A stretch of 64,000 bases of DNA from Streptomyces mobaraensis NBRC 13819 = DSM 40847 (GCF_017916255.1 NZ_CP072827.1:6101501-6165500), one strand, 5' to 3'; counted from the stretch's first letter, positions 32,386 through 41,783 are shown. Numbers and translations are program-made. The notes: generated from the sequence alone by a model not told the origin.

Positions 32386-32740
32386 GTGGGGAACGTAACA
32401 CGCCCCCGCGCGCCCGCGCCGGGACGGACCGCCGACCGGTTCCAGCAGCCCGCCCCACCCTTCCGCCGCGCCCCGTACTCCCGGGCCCCCGGGCCGCTCG
32501 ACCGCGTGGCTCGGGGCCGCCTCCCGGGAGCCCTCACCCGCGCCACGCGGCCCCGGGCTCCCGGACCGTTCGGCCGCGCCTCGCGCCGCCGGGCCCTTGG
32601 AGCTGTCGGCCGCGGCACGCGAATCCGAGGCCCCGGGACCGTCCGTCGGGCCTCGCCGGGCCGGGTTCGGGGAGTCCGCCGCCGCGTCCCGCGCCCCCGG
32701 GCCCCCGGAGCGTTCCGCCGCGGTCCCCGTGGCCGGGGCG
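32386..32740. repeat. Degenerate GC-rich repeats between TetR and HAD genes
   Basis: 355 bases composed of drifting units built on CCCCCGGGCCCCCGGA / GCCGCGCCTCGCG, spaced about 45-60 bases. On either strand they give Gly/Pro/Ala/Arg-rich frames with no domain. No credible gene is present. It may carry the promoter of the TetR gene. Confidence 0.5.
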
Positions 32741-34603
32741 TCAGGCCCGCGCATACTCGCGGAAGCCGCGTCCCGTCTTGCGGCCGAGGCAGCCCGCCGC
32801 GACCAGGTGTTCCAGCAGGGGCGCGGGTGCGAGGCCCGGGTCGCGGAACTCGCGGTGCAGGACGCGCTCGATGGCGAGCGAGACGTCCAGGCCGACCACG
32901 TCGAGGAGTTCGAAGGGGCCCATCGGGTAGCCGCCGCCGAGCTTCATGGCGGTGTCGATGTCGTCCGGCGAGGCGTAGTGCTCCTGCACCATCTTCACCG
33001 CGTTGTTGAGGTACGGGAACAGCAGCGCGTTGACGATGAACCCGGCGCGGTCCCCGCAGTCCACCGGGTGCTTGCGGACGGCCGCGCAGACCTCGCGGAC
33101 GGTGGCGTGGGCGTCGTCCGCCGTCAGCACCGTCCGCACCACCTCCACCAGCTTCATCGCGGGCGCCGGGTTGAAGAAGTGCATGCCCACGACGTCCTGC
33201 GGGCGGGACGTCGCCCGGGCGCAGGCGATCACCGGCAGCGAGGAGGTGGTGGTGGCCAGGACGGCTCCGGATCGGCACACCTTGTCGAGCGCGGTGAACA
33301 GCTCCCGCTTGACGGCGAGGTCCTCGGCCACCGCCTCCACGGCCAGGTCCACCTCCGCGAGGGCGTCCAGGGAGCCGGCCGGGGTGATCAGTTCCAGGGC
33401 CGCGTCGCGCTGCCCGGCGGTGATCCGGCCCTTCTCCACCGAGCGGGCCAGTGACGCCGCGACCCGGGCGCGGGCGCCCTCCGCCTTGTCGGCGGTGCGG
33501 GCGGCGAGCACCACCGGGAGGCCCGCCCGGGCGAAGACCTCGGCGATGCCGCTCGCCATCGTCCCGGAGCCGACGACGCCGACGGAGCGCACGGGCCGGC
33601 CGGCCGTCCCGGTGCCGGACGCCCCGGGCGTCTCCGCGTCCGGGACGGTCTCCGACGAGCCCGGCGCCGCGTACGTGTAGAAGCCGCGGCCCGCCTTGCG
33701 GCCGGTCAGCCCGGCCGCGGCCAGCTGCCCGAGGATCGGCGCGGGCGCGTGCAGCCGGTCGCGCGAGGCCGCGTACATGGCCTCCAGCACGGTCCGGGCG
33801 GTGTCGACGCCGATCAGGTCCAGCAGGGCCAGCGGTCCCATCGGCAACCCGCAGCCCAGCTTCATCGCGGCGTCGATGTCCTCGCGGGACGCGTACCGCG
33901 ACTCGTACATGGCGGCGGCCTGGTTGAGGTAGCCGAACAGCAGCCCGTCCGCGACGAATCCGGGCCGGTCGCCCACCGCGACCGGCTCCTTGCCCAGCTC
34001 GTGGGCGAGTTCGGTGACGGCGGCGACCGCGCTCGGGGCGGTGAGCACCGAGGAGACCACCTCCACCAGCTTCATCGCCGGCGCGGGGTTGAAGAAGTGC
34101 AGGCCGAGCACCCGTTCGGGATGGGCGGAGTCGGCGGCGAGGCGGGTGACGGACAGTGCGTTGGTGCCGGTGGCCAGGATCGCCGTGGGCGCGACGATTC
34201 CGTCGAGGGCGGTGAAGACGTCGTGCTTGAGCGCGTAGTCCTCGGGCACGACCTCGATCACCAGGTCGGCGCCGGCGGCGTCGGCGAGGTCGGCGGAGGT
34301 GCGGAACCGGCCCAGGGCGGCCCGGCGTTCGTCCTCGGTCAGCTTGCCGCGGGTGACCGCGCGGGCGGTGGCGGCGGTGAGCGACTCGACGGCTCGGCCG
34401 GCCGCCTCGGCGCTGACGTCGATGCCGACCACCTCGCGGCCGGCCCGCACCAGGGCCTCGGCGATGCCGGAGCCCATGGTGCCGAGGCCGACGACGGCGA
34501 CGGACCGCAGCGGGCCGGCGGGGGCGGTGGCCTCGGCGGCGGTACGGCCGGTGGGGGTACGGCCGGTGGCGGGGGACGGCGGGACGGTGGACTGACGGTC
34601 CAT
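32741..34603 (-). CDS. Tandem 3-hydroxyacyl-CoA dehydrogenase
   Basis: 620 residues made of two 3-hydroxyacyl-CoA dehydrogenase units. Unit 1 is at about 34-320 with VVGLGTMGSGIAEALVRAG, LGLHFFNPAPAMKLVEVV and GLTGRKAGRGFY. Unit 2 is at about 340-620 with VVGSGTMASGIAEVFARAG, the same HFFNPAPAMKLVEVV and CLGRKTGRGFREY. Both halves keep the NAD loop and the catalytic HFFNP His, so both may be active on 3-hydroxybutyryl- or longer acyl-CoA. This would feed crotonyl-CoA to Ccr. TGGAG lies seven bases before ATG 34603. Confidence 0.92.
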   Translation of the reverse strand: MDRQSTVPPSPATGRTPTGRTAAEATAPAGPLRSVAVVGLGTMGSGIAEALVRAGREVVGIDVSAEAAGRAVESLTAATARAVTRGKLTEDERRAALGRFRTSADLADAAGADLVIEVVPEDYALKHDVFTALDGIVAPTAILATGTNALSVTRLAADSAHPERVLGLHFFNPAPAMKLVEVVSSVLTAPSAVAAVTELAHELGKEPVAVGDRPGFVADGLLFGYLNQAAAMYESRYASREDIDAAMKLGCGLPMGPLALLDLIGVDTARTVLEAMYAASRDRLHAPAPILGQLAAAGLTGRKAGRGFYTYAAPGSSETVPDAETPGASGTGTAGRPVRSVGVVGSGTMASGIAEVFARAGLPVVLAARTADKAEGARARVAASLARSVEKGRITAGQRDAALELITPAGSLDALAEVDLAVEAVAEDLAVKRELFTALDKVCRSGAVLATTTSSLPVIACARATSRPQDVVGMHFFNPAPAMKLVEVVRTVLTADDAHATVREVCAAVRKHPVDCGDRAGFIVNALLFPYLNNAVKMVQEHYASPDDIDTAMKLGGGYPMGPFELLDVVGLDVSLAIERVLHREFRDPGLAPAPLLEHLVAAGCLGRKTGRGFREYARA

Positions 34604-35057
34604 GACGGGACTCCAGAGGGTGTTTTCCGGCCCGGGGGCCCGCAGGGAGCGGCGGCGGGCGTGCCCCGGGCACGGGGAACTCGGCGGGAGCGACGGGAGC
34701 TGCGGGAAATACGGGAGCTTCGGGGGCTGCGGGGTACCGGCCCGGCGGCGCTGCCGGGCGCGGAGGCGCGGCGCGTCCCCGCGCGGGCGCGGCGCCTTAA
34801 GGATTTCCGCGGACGGGTAAAGGGCGTCCACGGGGAGGGAGTCGTGCGAGCGGCCGGCCCTGTCCCGGGGCCGTGCCGTACTGGAGTGCCGAACCGGCGG
34901 ACGGCACCGGGAACTCCGGTGCCACGACGGCCGCGTCACCGGCCGCCCGAGCCGGGGTGCGGCTCGTGCCGGGAGATTAACTCACCGGTAACCGCGAGCG
35001 CCAGGGGGCGGGGGCCCGAATTAGTATGTGGTACAGGCCACTCGGGGAGGAGCGGGA
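34604..35057. other. Divergent gene-free interval
   Basis: 454 bases between divergent starts. It holds a degenerate 9-bp run (CGGGAGCTG-like, about 34693-34735) and several GC-rich hairpins. Near its right end, TAGTAT (about 35022-35027) is a good -10 for the HEAT-repeat gene. No coding potential was identified. Confidence 0.5.
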
Positions 35058-35696
35058 ATGGAAGAGGAATTCCGCGTACTGCTGAAGCGGGTGCGGGCCG
35101 AACTGGTCTCCCCGGCCGAGTTCACGGCGTACGAACGGCTGCTGGCCCTCGCGCGCACCGACGGCCGCGCCGCCCGCGACGAGCTCGCGGAGGTACTGGT
35201 CGCCCCCGAACAGCCGCTCTGGGCCCGGGAGATCGCCGCCTTCGCGCTCGGCGTCCAGGGGGACCGGCGGGCCTTCGAGACGCTGGTGCTGCTGCTCAAC
35301 TACCGGGAGCCGGTGCGGTGCGCCACCGCGGCGTACGCGCTCGCGCGGCTGCGCGACCCGCGGACGGCCCGCGCCGCCGCCGCCCTCGCCACCAACCCGC
35401 TGCGGACCGCGTACGCCGTCCACCCCGTCCGGCTGCTGACCGAGCTGCGCGCGCCCGAGTCCGTGCCCGCCCTCCTCTCCACGTTGGAGCGGCTGTTGGC
35501 CGCGCGGGACCACTGCTGGCCGGTCGCCCGGGCGTGTGTCGAGGGACTGGGTCTGCTCGGGGACCGGCGGGCCGAGGCGACCCTGGTCGCGGCGCGCGAG
35601 CACGAGCGGCTGCGGCCGGCGGCGATAGTGGCCCTCGCCCGGCTCAACGGCCGGCCCCTCCCGACGGTGCGCGCGCGCAACGGGCCGCGGGGGTGA
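35058..35696 (+). CDS. HEAT-repeat protein
   Basis: 212 residues of paired amphipathic helices typical of HEAT or PBS-lyase-like repeats: LWAREIAAFALGVQGDRRA, PVRCATAAYALARLRDPRTA, PVARACVEGLGLLGDRRAEA and LRPAAIVALARLNGRP. These proteins are scaffolds for protein contacts, with no enzymatic motif. GGAGGAGCGGGA lies directly before ATG 35058, excluding a start ten codons earlier. It is monocistronic; the following 235 bases lead to the small basic-peptide gene. Confidence 0.85.
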   Translation: MEEEFRVLLKRVRAELVSPAEFTAYERLLALARTDGRAARDELAEVLVAPEQPLWAREIAAFALGVQGDRRAFETLVLLLNYREPVRCATAAYALARLRDPRTARAAAALATNPLRTAYAVHPVRLLTELRAPESVPALLSTLERLLAARDHCWPVARACVEGLGLLGDRRAEATLVAAREHERLRPAAIVALARLNGRPLPTVRARNGPRG

Positions 35697-35931
35697 GTGT
35701 GCGTTTCGACGGGCTGGATGGTGCGTCCGTGGGGGCAATCACCTGACCGGGCGAATTCCCTTTGCACAAGGTGAGTTGAGGTCAGCGGCAGGTAATGTGT
35801 GCGGCGGCGTCCTTCGGGGCGCCCCCCTTCATGGAGGGACCGGCGTACGTCGGTTCGCGGGGGACCCCGGACACCGGGTTCCTCCGGTAGCGGTCACCGG
35901 ATCTTGGCCGTGTTGAAAGGGGGGCGCTCCT

Positions 35932-36015
35932 ATGACAGGTCGCCACCGCAGGCCTCGCCCGTCGATCTGGAAGCGTTTCACGCGGAAGGTGAGGGAGTGG
36001 CTGCGGAAGGGCTGA
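35932..36015 (+). CDS. 27-residue cationic peptide gene
   Basis: A short gene with a strong site (GAAAGGGGGG seven bases before ATG) and its own pair of terminators. It encodes 27 residues beginning MTGRHRRPRPSIWKRF and ending REWLRKG. It has about eleven Arg or Lys, two Trp and one Glu, so a strongly basic, potentially amphipathic C-terminal helix. Similarity to any named family is not recognised. It could be an antimicrobial- or toxin-like peptide, a nucleic-acid-binding peptide, or a leader peptide controlling attenuation. The clean gene boundaries are the main evidence that it is real. Confidence 0.55.
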   Translation: MTGRHRRPRPSIWKRFTRKVREWLRKG

Positions 36016-36044
36016 CCCTCGGCTCGCACAACCCAAGCCGAGGG
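36016..36044 (+). terminator. Hairpin directly after the peptide gene
   Basis: CCCTCGGCT (36016-36024) and AGCCGAGGG (36036-36044) form a perfect 9-bp stem starting at the base after the stop codon. There is no U-run, so it may stabilise the 3' end or act with the next terminator. Confidence 0.7.
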
Positions 36045-36057
36045 CCGTAAAGCCCTT

Positions 36058-36096
36058 GGGTCCCGTCCGGATACCGGTCCGGGCGGGGCCCTTTTT
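36058..36096 (+). terminator. Intrinsic terminator
   Basis: A 13-bp stem with two G-U pairs, GGGTCCCGTCCGG and CCGGGCGGGGCCC, closed by ATACCGGT and followed by TTTTT. It is a standard rho-independent terminator on the plus strand for the peptide gene, and possibly for the HEAT-repeat gene too. Confidence 0.85.
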
Positions 36097-36151
36097 CCGT
36101 GTGGACTCCACCGTTCGGCATCAGGTTAGCGCCCTTGCGGTGCGGGTGCAC

Positions 36152-36185
36152 GGGGGTGCCCCCTCTGGGGGAGGGACCGGGGCGC
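36152..36185. repeat. Dispersed 34-bp intergenic element, copy 2
   Basis: Identical over 34 bases to 6102-6135. It lies seven bases past the stop of the minus-strand GNAT gene, and again at a gene 3' end. Confidence 0.85.
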
Positions 36186-36192
36186 CCCCCCC

Positions 36193-36708
36193 TCAAAGCC
36201 CCCGCACGTACCGCACCTCCACCACCGGCTCCCCGTCCACCGGATCCACACGCTCCGCGCCGTCGGCCGTGAACCCCGCGCGAGCGTAGAAGCGCCGGGC
36301 GCGCGCGTTCTCGCGGAGCACCCAGAGCCCCAGACGCGCATCCCCCCGTTCCCGCGCCCTCTCCAACACACCGGCGCACAGCGCCCGCCCCACGCCGGTT
36401 CCGACGAGCGCGGGGCGCACGTAGAGGGCGTACAGCTCACCGGCGGGCGCTGGGAGATCCTCGTCGCGGGAGGGGCCCAGGCAGGCCCAGCCGATCACGC
36501 CGTCGAGGGGGGACTCGGCGACCAGTTCCGCCATCGGGTACGCGGGTGACGACCGGCGCGCCCGGTGGGCGGCGGCGTCCGCGAGCGGGTCCATGGCGTC
36601 GAGGTACCGGTCGGGGACGAGTCCCCGGTACGCCGTCCGCCAGCCGCCGACCCGGATCTCCGCCACGGCGTCCACATCGTCGTCGGTCATCTTCCGTATG
36701 CGCACCAT
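36193..36708 (-). CDS. GNAT family N-acetyltransferase
   Basis: 171 residues. The acetyl-CoA-binding loop is LYVRPALVGTGVGRALCAGVLE (motif A, V-G-T-G-V-G-R-A), followed by LWVLRENARARRFYARAGF. N-terminal IRKMTDDDVDAVAEIRVGGWRTAYRGLVP is typical of the large unclassified GNAT group. Substrate unknown. There is no clear ribosome site before ATG 36708, so the transcript may be leaderless. It is divergent from the SRPBCC gene with a 171-base gap. Confidence 0.9.
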   Translation of the reverse strand: MVRIRKMTDDDVDAVAEIRVGGWRTAYRGLVPDRYLDAMDPLADAAAHRARRSSPAYPMAELVAESPLDGVIGWACLGPSRDEDLPAPAGELYALYVRPALVGTGVGRALCAGVLERARERGDARLGLWVLRENARARRFYARAGFTADGAERVDPVDGEPVVEVRYVRGL

Positions 36709-36879
36709 GCACGCACGTTAGCGGTCCCGGGATGCCCGCAGACGGAAACGTCGGGATGTACGCGGATCGAGCGCACCCCGATTTGGGCAGGTGGGGCGTT
36801 GGTGATTGGCTTTGCCCGCACCCGCGGGACGCGCGGGCTGCCGCACATATCGTCATCCCGGAATCCCGGAGGGCAAGTC

Positions 36880-37326
36880 ATGGGCCAGGTCGAGGCCACC
36901 ACCGAGCGGATCATCTCAGCGGACCCGGAGGAGGTGTTCGACACGCTCGCCGACTACAGCGGCACCCGTGCCAAGCTGCTGCCCGAGCAGTACAGCGAGT
37001 ACGAGGTGCGGGAGGGCGGCGACGGCGAGGGCACGCTGGTGCACTGGAAGCTCCAGGCCACCAGCAAGCGCGTCCGGGACTGCCTGCTGGAGGTCACCGA
37101 GCCGTCCGCCGGGCAGCTGGTGGAGAAGGACCGGAACTCCTCCATGGTCACCACGTGGACCGTCACCCCCGCCGGTGAGGGGCGGGCCAAGGTCGTCGTC
37201 AGCAGCACCTGGACCGGCGCCACCGGCATCGGCGGCTTCTTCGAGCGGGCCTTCGCGCCCAAGGGGCTGGCCCGGATCCACGACGCCGTCCTCGCCCGGC
37301 TCGCGGCTGAGGTGGAGAAGGGCTGA
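36880..37326 (+). CDS. SRPBCC family protein
   Basis: 148 residues with a START/Bet v1-like helix-grip fold (polyketide cyclase/dehydrase and lipid-transport type). Characteristic are the early STERIIS-like TTERIISADPEEVFDTLADY and a C-terminal amphipathic helix LARIHDAVLARLAAEVEK. Such proteins bind hydrophobic ligands; no catalytic set can be named. GGAGG lies seven bases before ATG. It is probably transcribed alone. Confidence 0.88.
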   Translation: MGQVEATTERIISADPEEVFDTLADYSGTRAKLLPEQYSEYEVREGGDGEGTLVHWKLQATSKRVRDCLLEVTEPSAGQLVEKDRNSSMVTTWTVTPAGEGRAKVVVSSTWTGATGIGGFFERAFAPKGLARIHDAVLARLAAEVEKG

Positions 37327-37513
37327 GCCCCTGGAGGCGTCTCACCTGTTCGAGTGGTTTTCCCGGCCCGGCACCGGACCGTCACAACCCTTCCGACCGG
37401 CGGAAAGCCGTCACGGCCGTACTCCCGGGTAAAACGTCGCGCTTGCTCCCCGTTGTCGCGTAATGCGAAAAAAGGGCGGCCGGACGATCAGGCGCGACGA
37501 CGGGAGCACACAC

Positions 37514-40093
37514 GTGGGCGGGTCCATCTCCGAGGCCATCGTGGCGACGAGCGGTCCACCCGCCCTGCCCGCCGCGAACGGCCCCGTCCCGGCCGGGACC
37601 CCCGACCGGGACCCCCGGCCGGGACGGGGGAGGGTCCGCGTCGTCTTCACCGCGCTGATGCTCACCCTGCTCCTCGCGGCGCTCGACCAGACGATCGTGG
37701 CCACCGCGCTCCCGCGGATCGTCGGCGACCTGCACGGCGTCGACCGCATGACCTGGGCCGTCACCGCCTACCTGCTCACCTCCACGGTCGTGCTGCCGCT
37801 CTACGGCAAGGTCGGCGACCTGCTCGGCCGCAAGACCGTCTTCGTCTTCGCGATCGTCGTCTTCGTCCTCGGCTCCGGACTGGCCGGCTGGTCGCGGACC
37901 ATGGACCAGTTCATCGCCTTCCGCGCGCTCCAGGGCGTCGGCGCCGGCGGGCTGCTGATCGGTGTGCAGGCGATCATCGCCGACATCGTCCCGCCGCGCG
38001 AGCGCGGCCGCTTCATGGGCGTCATCAGCGCCGCCTTCGGGCTCGCCTCCGTCGCGGGGCCGCTGCTGGGCGGGTTCTTCACCGACCACACCTCCTGGCG
38101 CTGGTGCTTCTACGTCAACGTCCCCTTCGGGCTGGTCACCCTCGCCGTCGTCCTCAAGGCCCTGGACCTGCCCCGGCCCACCGCCCGCGGCCGGTTCGAC
38201 GTCCTCGGCGCGCTGCTGCTCAGCGCCAGCGCCACCTGCCTGGTGCTGCTGACCAGTTGGGGCGGCACCGAGTACGCCTGGACCGACCGCGTCACCCTCG
38301 GCCTCGCCGCGGGCGCGCTCGGCACGGCCCTGCTGTTCCTCGTCGTCGAGCAGTACGCGGCCGAACCCATCATCCCGCCCCACCTGTTCCGCGACTCCGT
38401 CTTCGTCGTCACCGGCCTGATCGGCGCGGTGGTCGGCGTCGGCCTCTTCGGCGCCGCCAGCTACCTGCCGACCTTCCTGCAGATGGTCGACGGGGCCGGC
38501 GCGACGGAGTCCGGGCTGCTGATGCTGCCGATGATGGGCGGCGTCGTGGCCGCCTCCCTCGTCGCCGGCCAACTCGTCAGCCGCACCGGCCACTACAAGC
38601 TGCTGCCCGTCCTCGGCTGCGCCCTCGCCGCCGAAGGCATGTACCTGCTGTCACACCTGGACGCCGGGACGGGCCGGCTGGTCTACAGCCTCTGGATGGC
38701 CGTCCTCGGCACCGGCATCGGCCTCTCCCTGCCCGTCCTGATCCTCGCGGTGCAGAACTCCGTCCACCCCGCCGACCTCGGCACCGCCACCAGCGCCAAC
38801 AACTTCTTCCGGCAGATCGGCGGTTCGGTCGGCGCGGCCGTCTTCGGGACCCTCTTCGCGCACCGGCTGGCCCACCGCCTCGCCGCCGAACTGCCGCGCC
38901 GCGCCGGGCTCCCCGACGCCGACTCCCTCACGCCCGGCCTGGTGCACGCCCTCCCGGCGGCGCTGCGGGACGGCTACGTCCGGGCGTACGCGGACGCCAT
39001 GCCGCGGATCTTCCTCTACCTGGTGCCGGTGTTCGTCCTCGGCTTCCTGCTCGCCTTCCTGCTGAAGGAGAAACCACTGGTGTCCCACAACGCCCCCGAA
39101 GCGCCCACCATCCCACCCGCCCGCAACGAGCCGACCCCGCCACCGCCCGCGCCGCTGATCACCGAACCGGATCCGGGGCGTGAGGCGTACGTCCGGGAGG
39201 CGGAGTACGTCCGGGAGGCGGCGTACGCCCGTGAGCCCCGGGAGGGGACGTACGTACGCGAGGGGGCGCGCGTTCCCGACGACGCGCCGTACGCCGCCGG
39301 GGTGCCCGTCACCGGCGCCGTGCAGCACCAGGACGGCACCACCGTCGCCCGCGCCGCGCTCACCCTGATCGACGCCCAGGGGCGGCAGATCGGGCGCGGC
39401 TCCAGCGGCGACGACGGCCGGTACGCGCTGAACACGCCCGGCACGGGCTCGTACGTCCTCATCGCCGCGGCCGGAGGCCATCAGCCGCAGGCGGTCACCG
39501 TGACCGTCGGCGACCGGCCGGTCGAACTCGACGTCGTCCTCGGCGGCGCGGGCCGGCTCGCGGGCACGGTCCGCGCCGCCGACGGCAGCCCGGTGTGCGA
39601 GGCGCTGGTGACGCTCACCAGCGTCCAGGGCGAGGTCGTCGCCTCCACCCGGACCGGGCACGAAGGCGGTTACGTCATCGGCGAACTCGTCGCCGGCGAG
39701 TACACCCTGGCCGCCAGCGCCCCCGCCTACCGTCCGGCCGCGCTCCCCGTCACCGTCCAGTCCGCCCGCGAGACCCGGCAGGACGTCGAGTTGGCGGGCG
39801 GCGCGGTACTGCGCGGGACGGTGCGCGCCGGAGGCGGCCGGCCGGTCGAGGACGCCCGCGTCACCCTGCTCGACGCGGGCGGGAACGTCGTCGACTCCGC
39901 GATCACGGGCGCCGACGGCACGTTCCGCTTCGTCGACCTGTCCGCGGGCGAGTACACCGTGGTCGCGGCCGGATACCCGCCGGTGGCCACGGTGCTCCAG
40001 GTCGCCGGGGGCGGCCGGACGGAACGGGATCTGCAGCTCGGCCACGCGGACCAGGGGCTGACGGACATGTTCCGGGAGCGGCACGGGAGGTGA
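37514..40093 (+). CDS. DHA2-family MFS exporter fused to three regulatory-like beta domains
   Basis: 859 residues. Residues about 40-535 are a 14-TM EmrB/QacA-type drug:H+ antiporter with [17 protein letters not shown] and [17 protein letters not shown]; motif C is seen in [15 protein letters not shown] Pro-rich linker with (E/A)YVREA repeats follows. Residues about 600-855 are three carboxypeptidase-regulatory-like beta-sandwich repeats ([60 protein letters not shown]). With 14 segments the tail should be cytoplasmic. GTG 37514 has GGGAG seven bases upstream; ATG 37463 lacks a site. Confidence 0.9.
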   Translation: MGGSISEAIVATSGPPALPAANGPVPAGTPDRDPRPGRGRVRVVFTALMLTLLLAALDQTIVATALPRIVGDLHGVDRMTWAVTAYLLTSTVVLPLYGKVGDLLGRKTVFVFAIVVFVLGSGLAGWSRTMDQFIAFRALQGVGAGGLLIGVQAIIADIVPPRERGRFMGVISAAFGLASVAGPLLGGFFTDHTSWRWCFYVNVPFGLVTLAVVLKALDLPRPTARGRFDVLGALLLSASATCLVLLTSWGGTEYAWTDRVTLGLAAGALGTALLFLVVEQYAAEPIIPPHLFRDSVFVVTGLIGAVVGVGLFGAASYLPTFLQMVDGAGATESGLLMLPMMGGVVAASLVAGQLVSRTGHYKLLPVLGCALAAEGMYLLSHLDAGTGRLVYSLWMAVLGTGIGLSLPVLILAVQNSVHPADLGTATSANNFFRQIGGSVGAAVFGTLFAHRLAHRLAAELPRRAGLPDADSLTPGLVHALPAALRDGYVRAYADAMPRIFLYLVPVFVLGFLLAFLLKEKPLVSHNAPEAPTIPPARNEPTPPPPAPLITEPDPGREAYVREAEYVREAAYAREPREGTYVREGARVPDDAPYAAGVPVTGAVQHQDGTTVARAALTLIDAQGRQIGRGSSGDDGRYALNTPGTGSYVLIAAAGGHQPQAVTVTVGDRPVELDVVLGGAGRLAGTVRAADGSPVCEALVTLTSVQGEVVASTRTGHEGGYVIGELVAGEYTLAASAPAYRPAALPVTVQSARETRQDVELAGGAVLRGTVRAGGGRPVEDARVTLLDAGGNVVDSAITGADGTFRFVDLSAGEYTVVAAGYPPVATVLQVAGGGRTERDLQLGHADQGLTDMFRERHGR

Positions 40094-40116
40094 ACCGCCG
40101 CGTCGGCGGGCCTTGT

Positions 40117-40590
40117 TCAGGGGCGGTCGGCGCGGCGGTACACCGAGTGCTGGAGCTGGTCCTTGGCCGGTCCGGTGGTGCGCCAGGTGAGCCGCCACTC
40201 GTCGGCCGAGACGACGGTGAACGTTCCGTCGTAGCGGTCCCGGCCGCAGGGGTGGCGGGTGGTCCAGTGCCCGGTGCGCAGGTCCAGGGGGTGGAAGGGG
40301 CGGCCGTCGGCGAAGCGGACGTCGGCCGTGCCGTCCGGCCGGCCGTACAGCAGGAGCGTCCGGCCCGCCCGGCCGGTGACGCCGTTCCAGGTGAGCCCGC
40401 CGTCCTCGACGTGCAGCAGGTGCGTCGCGCCGGCGGCCGGGCGGAACACGGCCGTACCGCGGAAGGTGCCCTCCTGGCCGGTGGCCAGGTCGCGGAGGAC
40501 GCGGTGCACCGTCCACCGCCCGGTGAGGTGCGCCACGGCGTCGGGAACGGGGTGGGGGGCTTCGGGGGCTGGTGGGGCGGTGGAGCTCAT
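40117..40590 (-). CDS. DUF6314 family protein
   Basis: 157 residues. It has the DUF6314 pattern of a calycin-like small beta protein: LTGRWTVHRVLRDLATGQEG, FRGTAVFRP, YGRPDGTADVRFADGRPFHPLDL, HPCGRDRYDGTF and WRTTGPAKDQLQHSVYRR. Function is unknown. Members are widespread in actinomycetes as stand-alone genes. It is convergent with the MFS gene (23 bases apart). Confidence 0.85.
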   Translation of the reverse strand: MSSTAPPAPEAPHPVPDAVAHLTGRWTVHRVLRDLATGQEGTFRGTAVFRPAAGATHLLHVEDGGLTWNGVTGRAGRTLLLYGRPDGTADVRFADGRPFHPLDLRTGHWTTRHPCGRDRYDGTFTVVSADEWRLTWRTTGPAKDQLQHSVYRRADRP

Positions 40591-40700
40591 GGGGGCATTA
40601 TCGCGGGAGGGGGAGGTGGCTCTTTCGGGGCGGCTGGTGTGGGTGGTGTGGTCGGTATGGCCGGTGCCGAGGGCACCGACCGCTCCCCGTCACCTGCCCT

Positions 40701-41717
40701 TCAGCCCATCACCAGCGCGATCTTCCCCCGCCCGTGCCCCGTCTCGATCGCGCGGTGCGCGTCCGCGGCGCGTTCCAGGGGGAAGGTGCGGGAGACCTCG
40801 ACGCGCAGCCGGCCCTCCGTCCAGAGGCCGGTCAGCGCGCTCAGCCGCGCGGCCGACCGCTGGGTGCGGAGCACGCGGACGCCCAGGGCGGGGGCGCGGT
40901 CGAAGCCGACGATCGTGCCGATCCGGTCCCGGTCCGCGACCAGTTCGACCGAGGCGTCCAGCGCCGCGCCGCCCGCCGCGTCGAGCGCGACGGTGATCCC
41001 CCGCGGCGCCAGCGCGCGGACCCGCTCCACCAGGCCGTCGCCGTACGCCACCGGGAGGGCGCCCAGGGAGCGCAGGTAGTCGTGGTTGCGGGGGCTCGCG
41101 GTGCCGATCACGGTGGCGCCGTACGCCCGGGCGAGCTGCACGGCGACCGTACCGACACCGCCGGCCGCCGCGTGGACCAGCAGGGTGTCGCCGGCGCCCA
41201 CCCCGAGCAGTTCCAGGGCCGTGTGCGCGGTCTGCGCGGACGCGGAGAAGGCGCCGGCCACCTCCCACGGCATGCCCGCGGGCTTGGCGACGATCTGGTC
41301 GACGGGCACCACGACGTACTCGGCGTGGCACGCCATCGGGGCCCAGCCCAGTACCTCGGCGCCGACCGGGAAGCCGCCGGCCGGGAAGCCGTCGGCCGTG
41401 GAGCCGCCCGCCGTGGAGCCGCCGGCCGTGGAGCCGTCGGCCGGGGAGCCGCCCGCCCGGAAGCCGTCCGCCGCGAAGCCGTCCGCGTCCTCGCCGGTCC
41501 GGTCGACCACCCCGGCGAAGTCGTTGCCGATCGTCAGCGGGAACGCCGGTGTGGTGCCGGTGTGGAACAGGCCGCGCCGGACCGCGCCGTCGACGGGCTG
41601 CACCCCGGCCGCCCGTACGCGTACCCGCACCTGTCCAGGGCCGGGCTCGGGGGTCGGGAGTTCGAGCGGTTCCACGACCTCGGGGCCGCCGAACGCGTTG
41701 ATCGCCGCTGCCTTCAT
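40701..41717 (-). CDS. Zinc-free MDR quinone oxidoreductase-like protein
   Basis: 338 residues of the NADP-dependent quinone-reductase branch of MDR. Key segments are GNDFAGVVD, VHAAAGGVGTVAVQLARAYGA (nucleotide loop) and ALDAAGGAALDASVEL; zinc ligands are absent. Residues about 76-115 carry an extra Gly/Ala/Asp/Ser-rich loop encoded by eight 15-bp repeats (41371-41490), where most relatives have a short turn. The promoter region has a near-perfect 22-bp palindrome of SoxR type, so induction by redox-cycling compounds is likely. GAGGAAG lies upstream of ATG 41717. Confidence 0.88.
   Translation of the reverse strand: MKAAAINAFGGPEVVEPLELPTPEPGPGQVRVRVRAAGVQPVDGAVRRGLFHTGTTPAFPLTIGNDFAGVVDRTGEDADGFAADGFRAGGSPADGSTAGGSTAGGSTADGFPAGGFPVGAEVLGWAPMACHAEYVVVPVDQIVAKPAGMPWEVAGAFSASAQTAHTALELLGVGAGDTLLVHAAAGGVGTVAVQLARAYGATVIGTASPRNHDYLRSLGALPVAYGDGLVERVRALAPRGITVALDAAGGAALDASVELVADRDRIGTIVGFDRAPALGVRVLRTQRSAARLSALTGLWTEGRLRVEVSRTFPLERAADAHRAIETGHGRGKIALVMG
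41371..41490. repeat. 15-bp in-frame repeat inside the MDR gene
   Basis: Eight contiguous 15-bp units of consensus (G/A)AGCCGNCNGCCGNG encode pentapeptides such as ADGST, AGGST and ADGFP on the minus strand. Copy changes would keep the frame, and the segment falls in a surface loop of the catalytic domain. Confidence 0.85.
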
Positions 41718-41783
41718 GCGCTTCTTCCTCGTCTCGCGCGGGTTCCGGAGGGTGCCTCCCCCTCCGCTGCGCGATCATCGTCC

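Noticed and set aside
31563..34673. A 1036-codon minus-strand frame antiparallel in phase to the dehydrogenase and TetR genes
   Set aside because: Low-complexity Arg/Pro/Gly composition, no domain, and it is shifted relative to two well-supported genes on the same strand.
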